NCBI GenBank assembly: GCA_013815405.1
Contig: JACDGF010000038.1
Location: forward strand, 1-10,553
Source of the DNA: Caulobacteraceae bacterium
GTDB lineage: Bacteria; Pseudomonadota; Alphaproteobacteria; Caulobacterales; Caulobacteraceae
Length of the DNA stretch: 10,553 bases
Direction of reading: 5' to 3'
Each line of letters starts with the position of its first letter. Positions within the stretch are counted from its first letter, which is position 1. The position numbers and the translations under genes are program-made. Below the pieces are notes generated by a model, which was not told the DNA's origin, did no database searches, and worked only from the letters and a program-made list of their open reading frames with translations. This document shows, piece after piece, positions 1 to 6,296 of the stretch.

Positions 1-176
1 CCCATCGGGTGGGCGCCTCGGCCCTCTACATGGCCTGGGCCTATGTCGCCCTGCGCGCCGTCCACAGCGCCGTGCACCTCACCTACAACAACGTCATCCA
101 CCGCCTCTCTGCCTTCGCCCTGAGCAGCGTCGTGCTGGGCGCTCTTTGGGGGCTGTTCTTCCTCACGCGTGGGTGA
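1..176 (+). CDS. MAPEG-family membrane protein, C-terminal end (partial)
   Basis: Only the last 57 codons are visible (reading frame starts at base 3, stop TGA at 174-176); the start lies left of the window. The visible peptide begins HRVGASALYMAWAYVALRAV, continues with a His/Asn-rich stretch (HSAVHLTYNNVIHR) and ends in a hydrophobic helix (about residues 36-54, LSAFALSSVVLGALWGLFFL) before a short TRG tail. The W-A-Y-V-x-x-R-x-x-H-S...N...R pattern followed by a last transmembrane helix is typical of the C-terminal half of bacterial MAPEG (membrane-associated, eicosanoid and glutathione metabolism) proteins, which have four transmembrane helices. Bacterial members of this group are mostly of unknown role, so no substrate is assigned. 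It overlaps the tail of the opposite-strand regulator by 14 bp and seems unrelated to the amine genes to the right. Confidence 0.72.
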   Translation, partial: HRVGASALYMAWAYVALRAVHSAVHLTYNNVIHRLSAFALSSVVLGALWGLFFLTRG

Positions 177-879
177 GCGGGCCCCACGGCCCGCGCCCGA
201 TCAGGCCCATGCCGTCGGCGATGTCCGAGGCGATGGCGCGCCGAAGGGCGGCGGCGTCGCGCGCTTCGATGGCGTCCAGGGCGATGCGGTGCTGATCGAT
301 CAGGTTGGCCGTGCCGTAACGCCCATACACCACCCGCATGAAGGGCCCGAACTGAAGCCAGAGGGTCTCGATCAGGCGGTTCAGGGTCTGGCGGCCATTC
401 GTGCGGTAGATGTTGAAATGAAAGGCGAAATTGGATTCCATATAGCCGATGACGTCGCCCTCCCGAATCGCGCGGTCCAAGGCCGCGTCGATCTGGCGCA
501 GATGCGCCAGCCGCGCCTGGGTGATGTGCGGCAGGGCTCGAACGGCGGCTTCCGGCTCCAGCAGCAGCCGACAGTCGAGGAGGTCGGTGAAGCGCTCCGG
601 CGTCATGGGCGGAACCTCGATCTTGCGCTTGGAGCGGATCTGGACCGCACCCTCCGCCGCGAGACGGCTGAGCGCATCGCGCACCGGCATCTGACTGACG
701 CCCAGTTCCAGCGCCAAGGTCCGGGTCGAAAGGCCGACGCCGGGCACGATCTTGCCGGTGATCATCCGACCGCGCAGGTCTTCATAGACACTGGCGTGCA
801 GGAGCGGCTGCGGTGATCCGCCGGGCTCGCCGCCTTCGGGCCGGTCGATCGGCATTGCCCGGGAGGCGGCTCTGGCCAT
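163..879 (-). CDS. GntR-family transcriptional regulator, FCD subfamily
   Basis: A 238-residue regulator. Residues about 28-90 form the GntR winged helix-turn-helix: ASVYEDLRGRMITGKIVPG, then LALELGVSQMPVRDALSRL, with the characteristic L-G-V-S-x-x-P-V-R-x-A-L-x-R-L recognition helix. Residues about 97-225 form an all-helical FCD effector domain (LLDCRLLLEPEAAV ... NFAFHFNIY ... DQHRIALDAIEARD). The metal-ligand positions read N150, H154, H197 and D219; the last is usually His, so metal or effector binding may differ from the textbook case. The open frame continues upstream to 1092, but that extension is Arg/Pro-rich and runs antisense into puuA. The ATG at 879 was chosen because the domain begins soon after and a GGAG lies 11 nt upstream; the ATG at 855 is an alternative. 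It is divergent from puuA, so control of puuA and of itself is the likely role. The effector (a polyamine or a gamma-glutamyl derivative) is inference. Confidence 0.88.
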   Translation of the reverse strand: MARAASRAMPIDRPEGGEPGGSPQPLLHASVYEDLRGRMITGKIVPGVGLSTRTLALELGVSQMPVRDALSRLAAEGAVQIRSKRKIEVPPMTPERFTDLLDCRLLLEPEAAVRALPHITQARLAHLRQIDAALDRAIREGDVIGYMESNFAFHFNIYRTNGRQTLNRLIETLWLQFGPFMRVVYGRYGTANLIDQHRIALDAIEARDAAALRRAIASDIADGMGLIGRGPWGPLTHA

Positions 880-921
880 GGACGGAGGCGCTCCACGGAG
901 GCGGGTTTCGCCAAGGCGAGG

Positions 922-962
922 TTGACGCGGAGGCTCGCGCGGCGTGATCCTACTGCGATCAC
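922..962 (+). promoter_or_regulatory. Candidate puuA promoter with overlapping inverted-repeat operator
   Basis: This lies in the divergent region between the GntR gene and puuA. TTGACGC at 922-928 matches the alphaproteobacterial TTGACGS -35 element exactly. Thirteen bases later, GCGTGATC (942-949) agrees with GCTANAWC at six of eight positions, but lacks the central TA, so the -10 is weak. Overlapping it is an inverted repeat, GTGATC (944-949), seven bases, GATCAC (957-962). A repressor bound there would cover the -10 and start site, which fits GntR-type repression. Repeat and distances are read directly; function is inferred. GATCAC alone is common in this GC-rich DNA, which lowers confidence. 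Confidence 0.4.
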
Positions 963-985
963 ACTCGGGCGCGCCAGGGGGCGGA

Positions 986-2332
986 ATGTCGGAACTCAAG
1001 GCTTGGCTGGACGCGCGGGGGATCACCGAAGTCGAATGCCTGATCCCGGACATGAACGGCGTCCTGCGCGGCAAGGTCCTACCGGCGGCCAAGCTGGCCC
1101 AGTCCGAGCGCGACGGCTCCCTGCGCCTTCCCAGCAGCGTGTTCGCGGTGACGGTGACGGGGGAGTACGCCGGCGCCAGCGACGACGAGGAGTCCTATTC
1201 CGATCCGGACATGGTCCTGCGCCCCGACCCGGCGACCCTCTGCGTGGCGCCGGGGCTCAAGACTCCCACCGCCTTCGTCTTCGCCGACGCCCATCACCCG
1301 GGCGGCGCCCCCTGGGCGTCCTCGCCCCGGCATGTGCTCAAGGCAATTATCGAGCTCTACCGGATCCGCGGCTGGCGCCCCGTCGTCGCGCCGGAACTCG
1401 AATTCTACCTGACCGCCGTCAATCCCGACCCGGACCTGCCGCTGACGCCCCCGGCCGGCCGATCGGGCCGGGCGGAAACCTCGCCCCAACCCTACGGCCT
1501 GGAAGCCGTGAACGAATACGAGGCGATCATCGACGCCATCTACGAATTCGCCGACGTCGCCTCGCTGAACCTCGACACCATGATCCATGAGTCGGGGACC
1601 GCCCAGCTGGAGATCAATTTCGTCCACGGCGACCCGGTCCGCCTCGCCGATCAGGTGCTGGTGTTCAAGCGGATCGTTCGTCAGGTGGCGCTGGATCGCG
1701 GGGTCTACGCCACCTTCATGGCCAAGCCGATGGAGCTTCAGCCCGGCAGCGCCATGCATCTGCACATCTCGGTGGTGGACGAAGCCGACGGCCGCAATCT
1801 CTTCGCCGGCGCGGAGGGCGCCGACAGCGCCATGTTCCGGCATTTCATCGGCGGGCTGCAGGCGTACCTTCCCCGGGTCGTCCCCCTATTCGCGCCCAAT
1901 GTGAACTCGTTCCGGCGCATGCGCCCCAGCCACAGCGCGCCGATCAATGTCCAATGGGGGCACGACAACCGCTCCTGCGGGCTTCGCGCGCCGATCTCGG
2001 ATTCCGCCAACCGAAGGATCGAGAACCGCCTGCCGGGCGCCGACGCCAACCCCTACCTCGCCATGGCCGCGTCGCTGATCTGCGGCTGGCTGGGGGTCGA
2101 GGAGGCCATCGAGCCCACGGCGCCGGCCACTGGCAACGCCTATCATCACCCCCGGACCCTGCCCAAGACCCTGGAAGACGCGCTGGAGCGCTTCGCGGCC
2201 TGTACGCCGGTGCGGAACCTGCTGGGCGAGCCCTTCTTCCGCGCATTCACCGCGATCAAGGAAGCGGAGCTCGAAGCCTTCCAGGGGGTGATCAGCTCCT
2301 GGGAGCGCGACCATCTGCTGCTGAAGGTCTGA
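986..2332 (+). CDS. puuA: Gamma-glutamylpolyamine synthetase (PuuA/PauA-like, glutamine synthetase fold)
   Basis: 448 residues, close to the roughly 470 of E. coli PuuA. The family joins glutamate to an amine in an ATP-dependent reaction; for PuuA the amine is putrescine, giving gamma-glutamylputrescine in the cytoplasm. Residues 1-105 are the N-terminal beta-grasp domain and about 112-448 the catalytic domain. Visible active-site motifs are PELEF (E137, E139), HESGTAQLE (E202, E209), GSAMHLH (H258), NSFRR (308-311), DNRS with R329, and ENR (E346, R348), so the glutamate, metal and ATP sites look intact. The ATG at 986 was chosen over an in-frame ATG at 944 because AGGGGGCGGA directly precedes it and the extra 14 residues are not family-like. 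The stop overlaps the start of the FAD oxidase by one base, the classic PuuA-PuuB pairing. Amine specificity cannot be read; related enzymes act on other diamines, ethanolamine or isopropylamine. Confidence 0.85.
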   Translation: MSELKAWLDARGITEVECLIPDMNGVLRGKVLPAAKLAQSERDGSLRLPSSVFAVTVTGEYAGASDDEESYSDPDMVLRPDPATLCVAPGLKTPTAFVFADAHHPGGAPWASSPRHVLKAIIELYRIRGWRPVVAPELEFYLTAVNPDPDLPLTPPAGRSGRAETSPQPYGLEAVNEYEAIIDAIYEFADVASLNLDTMIHESGTAQLEINFVHGDPVRLADQVLVFKRIVRQVALDRGVYATFMAKPMELQPGSAMHLHISVVDEADGRNLFAGAEGADSAMFRHFIGGLQAYLPRVVPLFAPNVNSFRRMRPSHSAPINVQWGHDNRSCGLRAPISDSANRRIENRLPGADANPYLAMAASLICGWLGVEEAIEPTAPATGNAYHHPRTLPKTLEDALERFAACTPVRNLLGEPFFRAFTAIKEAELEAFQGVISSWERDHLLLKV

Positions 2333-3615
2333 TGGCGGGGTTCAACGCCGGACTGGGCATGGCGCGGTCCTACTATGCGGCCACCGCCCATCCCTGGCCT
2401 GGCCTGCCGTCCCTCGCCGGCGAGATCGAGGCCGATATGGTGGTGGTCGGCGGCGGCTGCACAGGGCTTTCGGCCGCCCTGCACGCCGCCGAGAGCGGCG
2501 CCTCGGTGGCGCTCCTGGAGGGCGGCAAGGTCGGCTGGGGCGCGTCGGGGCGCAACGGCGGCCAGATCATCCCCGGCCTGCGCAAGGGCGCGTTGGAGCT
2601 CGTCAAGGCCTATGGGCCGGGCCGGGCGCGGGCGCTCCTCCATCTGGCCCTGGAAGCCCGGAACCTGGTGGGCGATCTCATCGAACGCCACGCCATCGAC
2701 TGCGACCTCAAGGCGACCGGGCACCTATTGGCGGCGGTCAGACCCTCCGACCTCGAGGGCATGGAGGAGGAGGCGGAATGCCTGGCGACGGTCATGGGCT
2801 ATGGCGACGTCGAGGTCCTATCGGCCGCCGAGATCCGCCAAGAGGTGGATAGCGAGTACCACGGCGGGCTGCTGGACCGGCGGGGCGGGCATCTGCATCC
2901 GCTGAACTACACCCTGGGCCTGGGAAACGCGGCGCTCGCGGCGGGCGTGGCGATCTTCGAGCATTCGGTCGCCATCCGTCTGGAAACCGCCGGCGGGGTG
3001 CGAGTGGCAACCAACGCGGGAGCGGTGCGCGCCAAACGGGCGGTGCTGGCGGGGGACGCTCTGATGGAAGGGCTGGCGCCGAACGTGGAAGGCCGGATCA
3101 TGCCGGTGGCCAACTATGTGGTGGCGACCGCGCCGCTCGCCGATCCGCGCGCCTTGATCGCGCGCGACCTCGCCGTCTCCGACAACCGCTTCGTGGTCAA
3201 CTACTATCGTCTCACCGCCGACGGTCGGCTCCTGTTTGGCGGCGGCGAACGCTACACGCCCGATCCGCCGCGCGACATCGCCGGCTTCGTGCGTCCCTAT
3301 CTGGAGGGGGTTTTCCCCCGGCTTCGGGGGACGCCGATCGACCACGCCTGGGGCGGCCTGGTGTCGATCACCCGGACCCGCCTGCCGCACGTCGGGCGCC
3401 GGGGCGATGTGTTCTTCGCCCACGGGTATTCGGGCATGGGGGCGATCCTTTCGACCTTGGCGGGCAAGCTCCTGGCCGAAGCCATCGCCGGCGAGGACGA
3501 CCGGTTCGACCTCTTCGCGGATGTGGCCCCGCCGCCCTTCCCGGGCGGCGTCGCCCTGCGCGGCCCGCTGCACGTCCTGGGCATGCTCTGGTACGCCCTG
3601 CGCGACCGGCTGTGA
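2332..3615 (+). CDS. puuB: FAD-dependent gamma-glutamylpolyamine oxidase (PuuB-like, DAO family)
   Basis: 427 residues, the usual length for PuuB-type flavoprotein oxidases of the D-amino acid oxidase family. The expected reaction is oxidative deamination of gamma-glutamylputrescine to gamma-glutamyl-gamma-aminobutyraldehyde with release of ammonia and hydrogen peroxide. The start region SYYAATAHPWPGLPSL is typical of the family. The Rossmann FAD motif ADMVVVGGGCTGLSAALHAA occupies about 34-53, followed by the GWGASGRNGGQ signature (68-78) that packs on the flavin. The C-terminal FAD-contacting segment includes WGGLVSITRTRLPHVG (about 340-355) and HGYSGMG (364-370). One family segment that commonly reads like ATNAY is GDALMEGL here (241-248). 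The start ATG overlaps the puuA stop as TGATG, implying translational coupling, so both proteins are probably made together. The PuuB assignment rests on the fold plus the neighbour; other primary or secondary amine oxidations are possible. Confidence 0.83.
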   Translation: MAGFNAGLGMARSYYAATAHPWPGLPSLAGEIEADMVVVGGGCTGLSAALHAAESGASVALLEGGKVGWGASGRNGGQIIPGLRKGALELVKAYGPGRARALLHLALEARNLVGDLIERHAIDCDLKATGHLLAAVRPSDLEGMEEEAECLATVMGYGDVEVLSAAEIRQEVDSEYHGGLLDRRGGHLHPLNYTLGLGNAALAAGVAIFEHSVAIRLETAGGVRVATNAGAVRAKRAVLAGDALMEGLAPNVEGRIMPVANYVVATAPLADPRALIARDLAVSDNRFVVNYYRLTADGRLLFGGGERYTPDPPRDIAGFVRPYLEGVFPRLRGTPIDHAWGGLVSITRTRLPHVGRRGDVFFAHGYSGMGAILSTLAGKLLAEAIAGEDDRFDLFADVAPPPFPGGVALRGPLHVLGMLWYALRDRL

Positions 3616-3641
3616 TCCAAGATGGGCTCTTTGAGGGCGCC

Positions 3642-3691
3642 TTGACCGCGAGGGGAGCCGGTGGTGCTCTCTCGACCATCTGCGATCGCAG
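3642..3691 (+). promoter_or_regulatory. Possible promoter and palindrome ahead of the spermidine dehydrogenase gene
   Basis: The 91-bp gap between puuB and the next gene contains TTGACCG (3642-3648), one mismatch from TTGACGS. A GCTCTCTC (3666-3673) follows after 17 bases and matches GCTANAWC at six of eight positions, though the spacing is longer than the usual alphaproteobacterial 10-14. Immediately downstream is a perfect 12-bp palindrome, CTGCGATCGCAG (3680-3691), which sits just before the ribosome-binding site GGAGG. A perfect 12-mer palindrome is expected about twice per 10 kb by chance, so this is only a candidate. Read-through from puuB is equally possible. Confidence 0.3.
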
Positions 3692-3706
3692 GTGGCGGAG
3701 GTGGTG

Positions 3707-5656
3707 ATGCCGAATGATCCAGCTTCGAGTGACGAGGCCCTGGGTATGGGCCGACCGATCGATCGACGGGATTTCCTCAATGGTATCGCGGTCGCGGCCG
3801 GCGCCGCGGGCGGCGGCTTCCTGGGCGGGACGAGCGCCTGGGCCGGGGCGACGCCCTGGCCGCAGGATCGACCGGACTATGATCCCCCGACCCTGACCGG
3901 GCTTCGAGGCAGCCACGCCGGAAGTTTCGAAGCCGCCCACCGCCTGCGCGACGGCGATTTCTGGGCCGGCCGCGAGGCGCCCCAGGATACCGGCGAGGCC
4001 TATGATCTTATCGTGGTGGGCGCGGGCATCAGCGGGCTGTCGGCGGCCCACTTCTACCGGCAGGCCATGCCGAACGCGCGAATCCTCATCCTGGACAACC
4101 ACGACGACTTCGGAGGCCACGCCAAGCGCAACGAGTTTCACCTGGGCGGCAAGCTGCATCTGCTCAACGGCGGGACCCTGATGATCGACAGCCCACGCCC
4201 GTACAGCGCGGTGGCTGGGGGATTGCTGCAGGCGCTGGGCATCGATCCGGTGGCGCTCAGCGCCGCCTGCGACCGCAACCAGCTCTACCCCTCCCTGGGC
4301 CTCCAGCACGCGGTGTTCTTCGACAAGGAGACCTTCGGCGCGGATCGCCTCGTCGCTGGAGCGCCGGCGCCCTACTACGGCCAGGGCGGATCCTGGCGGG
4401 CGTTCCTGGCCAAGACGCCCCTTTCCCCGGCCGTGCGGGCCGATATAGAGCGCATCGAGATCGGCAAGGTCGACTACATGCCCGGCCTGACCTCGGAGGT
4501 GAAGAAGGACCGCCTCTCGCGCATGAGCTATCGCGACTATCTGCTGAAGGTCGCCAAGGTCGATCCGGCCGTCGCCGCCTTCTACCAGACCCACACCCAG
4601 GGCGAATGGGGGGTCGGTATCGACGCGGTCTCCGCCCTGGATTGCTGGGGGTTCGCCATGCCGGGCTTCGCGGGCCTGGAACTCGAGGCCGGCCCGGCGC
4701 CGCGCATGAGCTACACCCCCGCCGGCTATGTCCAGGGGGGCTCCTACACCTTCCATTTCCCGGACGGCAACGCCACGATCGCCAGATTGCTGGTCCGGGA
4801 GCTCGTTCCCGGCGCGGTTCCGGGCCATGATTGCCGCGACGTGGTGACCGCCAAGGTCGACTACGGCCGGCTCGACAGGCCGGAGGGTCCGGTGCGCATC
4901 CGCCTCTCCAGCATCTGCGTCCGGGCCCGGAATCTCGGCGACCCCGCCTCGCCGCGCGGTGTGCAGGTCGCCTATGCGCGCGGCGAGGGGGTGTTCATGG
5001 TGACCGCCAAGGCCTGCGTGCTCGCCTCCTGGAACATGATGATACCTTATCTGTGCCCGGAGATGCCGCCGGCTCAGAAGGCGGCGCTGCACAAGGTGGT
5101 CAAGACCCCTCTGGTTTACACCTCCGTGGCGCTCCGCGACTGGACGGCGTTCCACAAGCTGGGCGTCTCCAGCGTCAGCGCGCCGGGCGGCTATCACACC
5201 TCGTTCCGGTTGAACTGGCCGGTCGACATCGGCGACCATGCCGCCGAACGGTCCCCCGACCGCCCGATCCTGGTCCATATGACCCGCACGCCCTGCCACC
5301 CCGGCCTGTCCGAGGAAGAGCAGAACCGCGCCGGCCGCGCCGAACTGCTCACGACTCCGTTCGAGACCTTCGAGCGCGAGATCCGCGATCAGCTGGGCCG
5401 GACCCTGGCCGGAGGCGGCTTCGATCCGGCCCGGGACATCACCGCGATCACCGTGAACCGCTGGCCGCACGGCTATGCGCCCGAATGGAACGCCCTTTGG
5501 CAACCGGTGCTCCCGTTGGAACAGCAGCCCAACGTCATCGGGCGGGCGCGCTTCGGCCACATCGCCATCGCCAACTCCGACGCCGGCGCCGCCGCCTACA
5601 CCGATTGCGCCATCGACCAGGCCCACCGCGCGGTGGGTGAGCTGCTGGCATTATGA
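3707..5656 (+). CDS. spdH: Tat-exported spermidine dehydrogenase-like flavoprotein
   Basis: 649 residues with an N-terminal twin-arginine signal: IDRRDFLNG (R20, R21), an Ala/Gly-rich hydrophobic stretch (27-42) and a likely cut after AWA (residue 46). A mature FAD domain begins YDLIVVGAGISGLSAAHFYR (about 99-118), with the ribose-binding acid at D130 and GGHAKRNEF (136-144), a flavin-proximal signature of this family. Length, Tat signal and this layout match Pseudomonas-type spermidine dehydrogenase, which oxidises spermidine to 1,3-diaminopropane and 4-aminobutanal in the periplasm using a non-oxygen electron acceptor. The start at 3707 is supported by GGAGG five bases upstream; a GTG at 3692 would add five residues. 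Its position between gamma-glutamylpolyamine genes and a TonB receptor agrees with a polyamine role. Substrate (spermidine, spermine, homospermidine or another amine) is not readable from sequence, and some relatives are annotated only as FAD/NAD(P)-binding oxidoreductases. Confidence 0.78.
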   Translation: MPNDPASSDEALGMGRPIDRRDFLNGIAVAAGAAGGGFLGGTSAWAGATPWPQDRPDYDPPTLTGLRGSHAGSFEAAHRLRDGDFWAGREAPQDTGEAYDLIVVGAGISGLSAAHFYRQAMPNARILILDNHDDFGGHAKRNEFHLGGKLHLLNGGTLMIDSPRPYSAVAGGLLQALGIDPVALSAACDRNQLYPSLGLQHAVFFDKETFGADRLVAGAPAPYYGQGGSWRAFLAKTPLSPAVRADIERIEIGKVDYMPGLTSEVKKDRLSRMSYRDYLLKVAKVDPAVAAFYQTHTQGEWGVGIDAVSALDCWGFAMPGFAGLELEAGPAPRMSYTPAGYVQGGSYTFHFPDGNATIARLLVRELVPGAVPGHDCRDVVTAKVDYGRLDRPEGPVRIRLSSICVRARNLGDPASPRGVQVAYARGEGVFMVTAKACVLASWNMMIPYLCPEMPPAQKAALHKVVKTPLVYTSVALRDWTAFHKLGVSSVSAPGGYHTSFRLNWPVDIGDHAAERSPDRPILVHMTRTPCHPGLSEEEQNRAGRAELLTTPFETFEREIRDQLGRTLAGGGFDPARDITAITVNRWPHGYAPEWNALWQPVLPLEQQPNVIGRARFGHIAIANSDAGAAAYTDCAIDQAHRAVGELLAL

Positions 5657-5834
5657 CGGCCGGAGGTCCGCCGATGGGGAGGATCTGGGCGCCAAAACAC
5701 CCTGGCGGGGAGACAGCAAAGGGAGAATATTTCCGAACCGACCACCTGCCGTTCAATGATAGAGCGTCCAGCGGGCTGGGCGCCCGCTTTGCGCCCGTCA
5801 GCTCAGTCATAGCCGCACCCAAAGAGGGACCATC
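5657..5834. other. 178-bp intergenic region between spdH and the PraB-like gene
   Basis: This gap includes an A+T-richer stretch (about 5711-5765) and one clear hairpin (listed separately). No convincing -35/-10 pair was found. A 61-codon open frame (5653-5838) fills the gap exactly, but its third-position composition (39 of 61 codons end in G or C, about 64%) is well below that of the surrounding genes, so it is treated as probably non-coding and discussed as a finding. Confidence 0.5.
5770..5790 (+). terminator. Hairpin, possible weak terminator after spdH
   Basis: AGCGGGC (5770-5776), a five-base loop TGGGC, then GCCCGCT (5782-5788) form a perfect 7-bp G+C-rich stem followed by only two more T residues. 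It lies 114 bp after the spdH stop and 45 bp before the next start. The stem is read directly; the short T-run makes intrinsic termination doubtful, and it might instead act in the leader of the downstream gene. Confidence 0.4.
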
Positions 5835-6293
5835 ATGAAGAGCATCACAACCCTGGCCGGCGCGGCTCTGGCGGCGTTCGGCCTCGGCACTGAAGCGGCG
5901 GCGGTTTCGTTCAGCCCCGCGAGCACCGCCTTCACCGCCCGTGGCCCGATCACCCTGACCAAGGCTGGCGTCCAGTTCTCCTGCGCGGGGCTTGTCTCCG
6001 GCCGGACGGACGCCACGGGCGTCGGCCACATCTATCGGGCCTCCTTCACCGGAAGCCAGGCGTGCCGGGCGATCACGGCGGCTGGCCTGCCCTGGAGGAT
6101 GAAGGCGCACACCTTGTCCAGGGCCAACATCTTGGGCGTCACCCTCTCCACGCCCCAGGGCGCCTGCGGCCCCGGGCGGGTGAAGCCCAAGATCACCCAC
6201 GGCGAATTCCGGTTCAAGGCCGACCCGCTGCCCCCCGACTGCGTCGTCGAGGCAAACCTCTCGACCTCGCCCAAGATTTCGATCGTGCCTTGA
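5835..6293 (+). CDS. Small secreted PraB-like protein (alkane oxidation protein activator family)
   Basis: 152 residues with a Sec signal peptide (MKSITTLAGAALAAFGLG..., likely cut near AAA at 21-23) and a mature chain of about 129 residues. The mature part starts VSFSPASTAFTARGPITLTK and contains ASGLPW-like TAAGLPW (81-87), GACGPG (109-114) and a terminal LSTSPKISI strand. This order (opening SP.G.FTA.G..TL.K, central A.GLPW, CGPG, closing LTTSP) resembles the PraB group, exported proteins named for a link to alkane use in Pseudomonas; their molecular action is poorly understood. Four Cys (50, 77, 111, 136) could form two disulfides after export. The start is supported by AGAGGGA five bases upstream. 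It ends three bases from the stop of the convergent gene. Its link to amine metabolism is unknown. The family call is from remembered pattern and should be treated as moderate; that it is a secreted Cys-containing beta-rich protein is firmer. Confidence 0.62.
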   Translation: MKSITTLAGAALAAFGLGTEAAAVSFSPASTAFTARGPITLTKAGVQFSCAGLVSGRTDATGVGHIYRASFTGSQACRAITAAGLPWRMKAHTLSRANILGVTLSTPQGACGPGRVKPKITHGEFRFKADPLPPDCVVEANLSTSPKISIVP

Positions 6294-6296
6294 CCG

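Noticed and set aside
169-816. 215-codon open frame on the plus strand opposite the GntR gene
   Set aside because: It is a shadow of the regulator; no recognisable motif and it would start inside the tail overlap with the MAPEG gene.
880-1092. N-terminal extension of the GntR protein to 1092
   Set aside because: It would be antisense to the start of puuA, is Arg/Pro-rich and disordered-looking, and precedes a normal family start at 879.
986-2332. Assimilatory glutamine synthetase (glnA) for the ligase genes
   Set aside because: Length, the PDMNGVLRGK-type start and the direct pairing with a PuuB-like oxidase fit the gamma-glutamylamine ligase group, and no adenylylation-site motif typical of GlnA was seen.
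3368-5626. 752-codon open frame antisense to puuB and spdH
   Set aside because: High G+C content creates long shadow frames; its translation is Arg/Gly/His-rich with no domain, while the opposite strand encodes clear flavoproteins.
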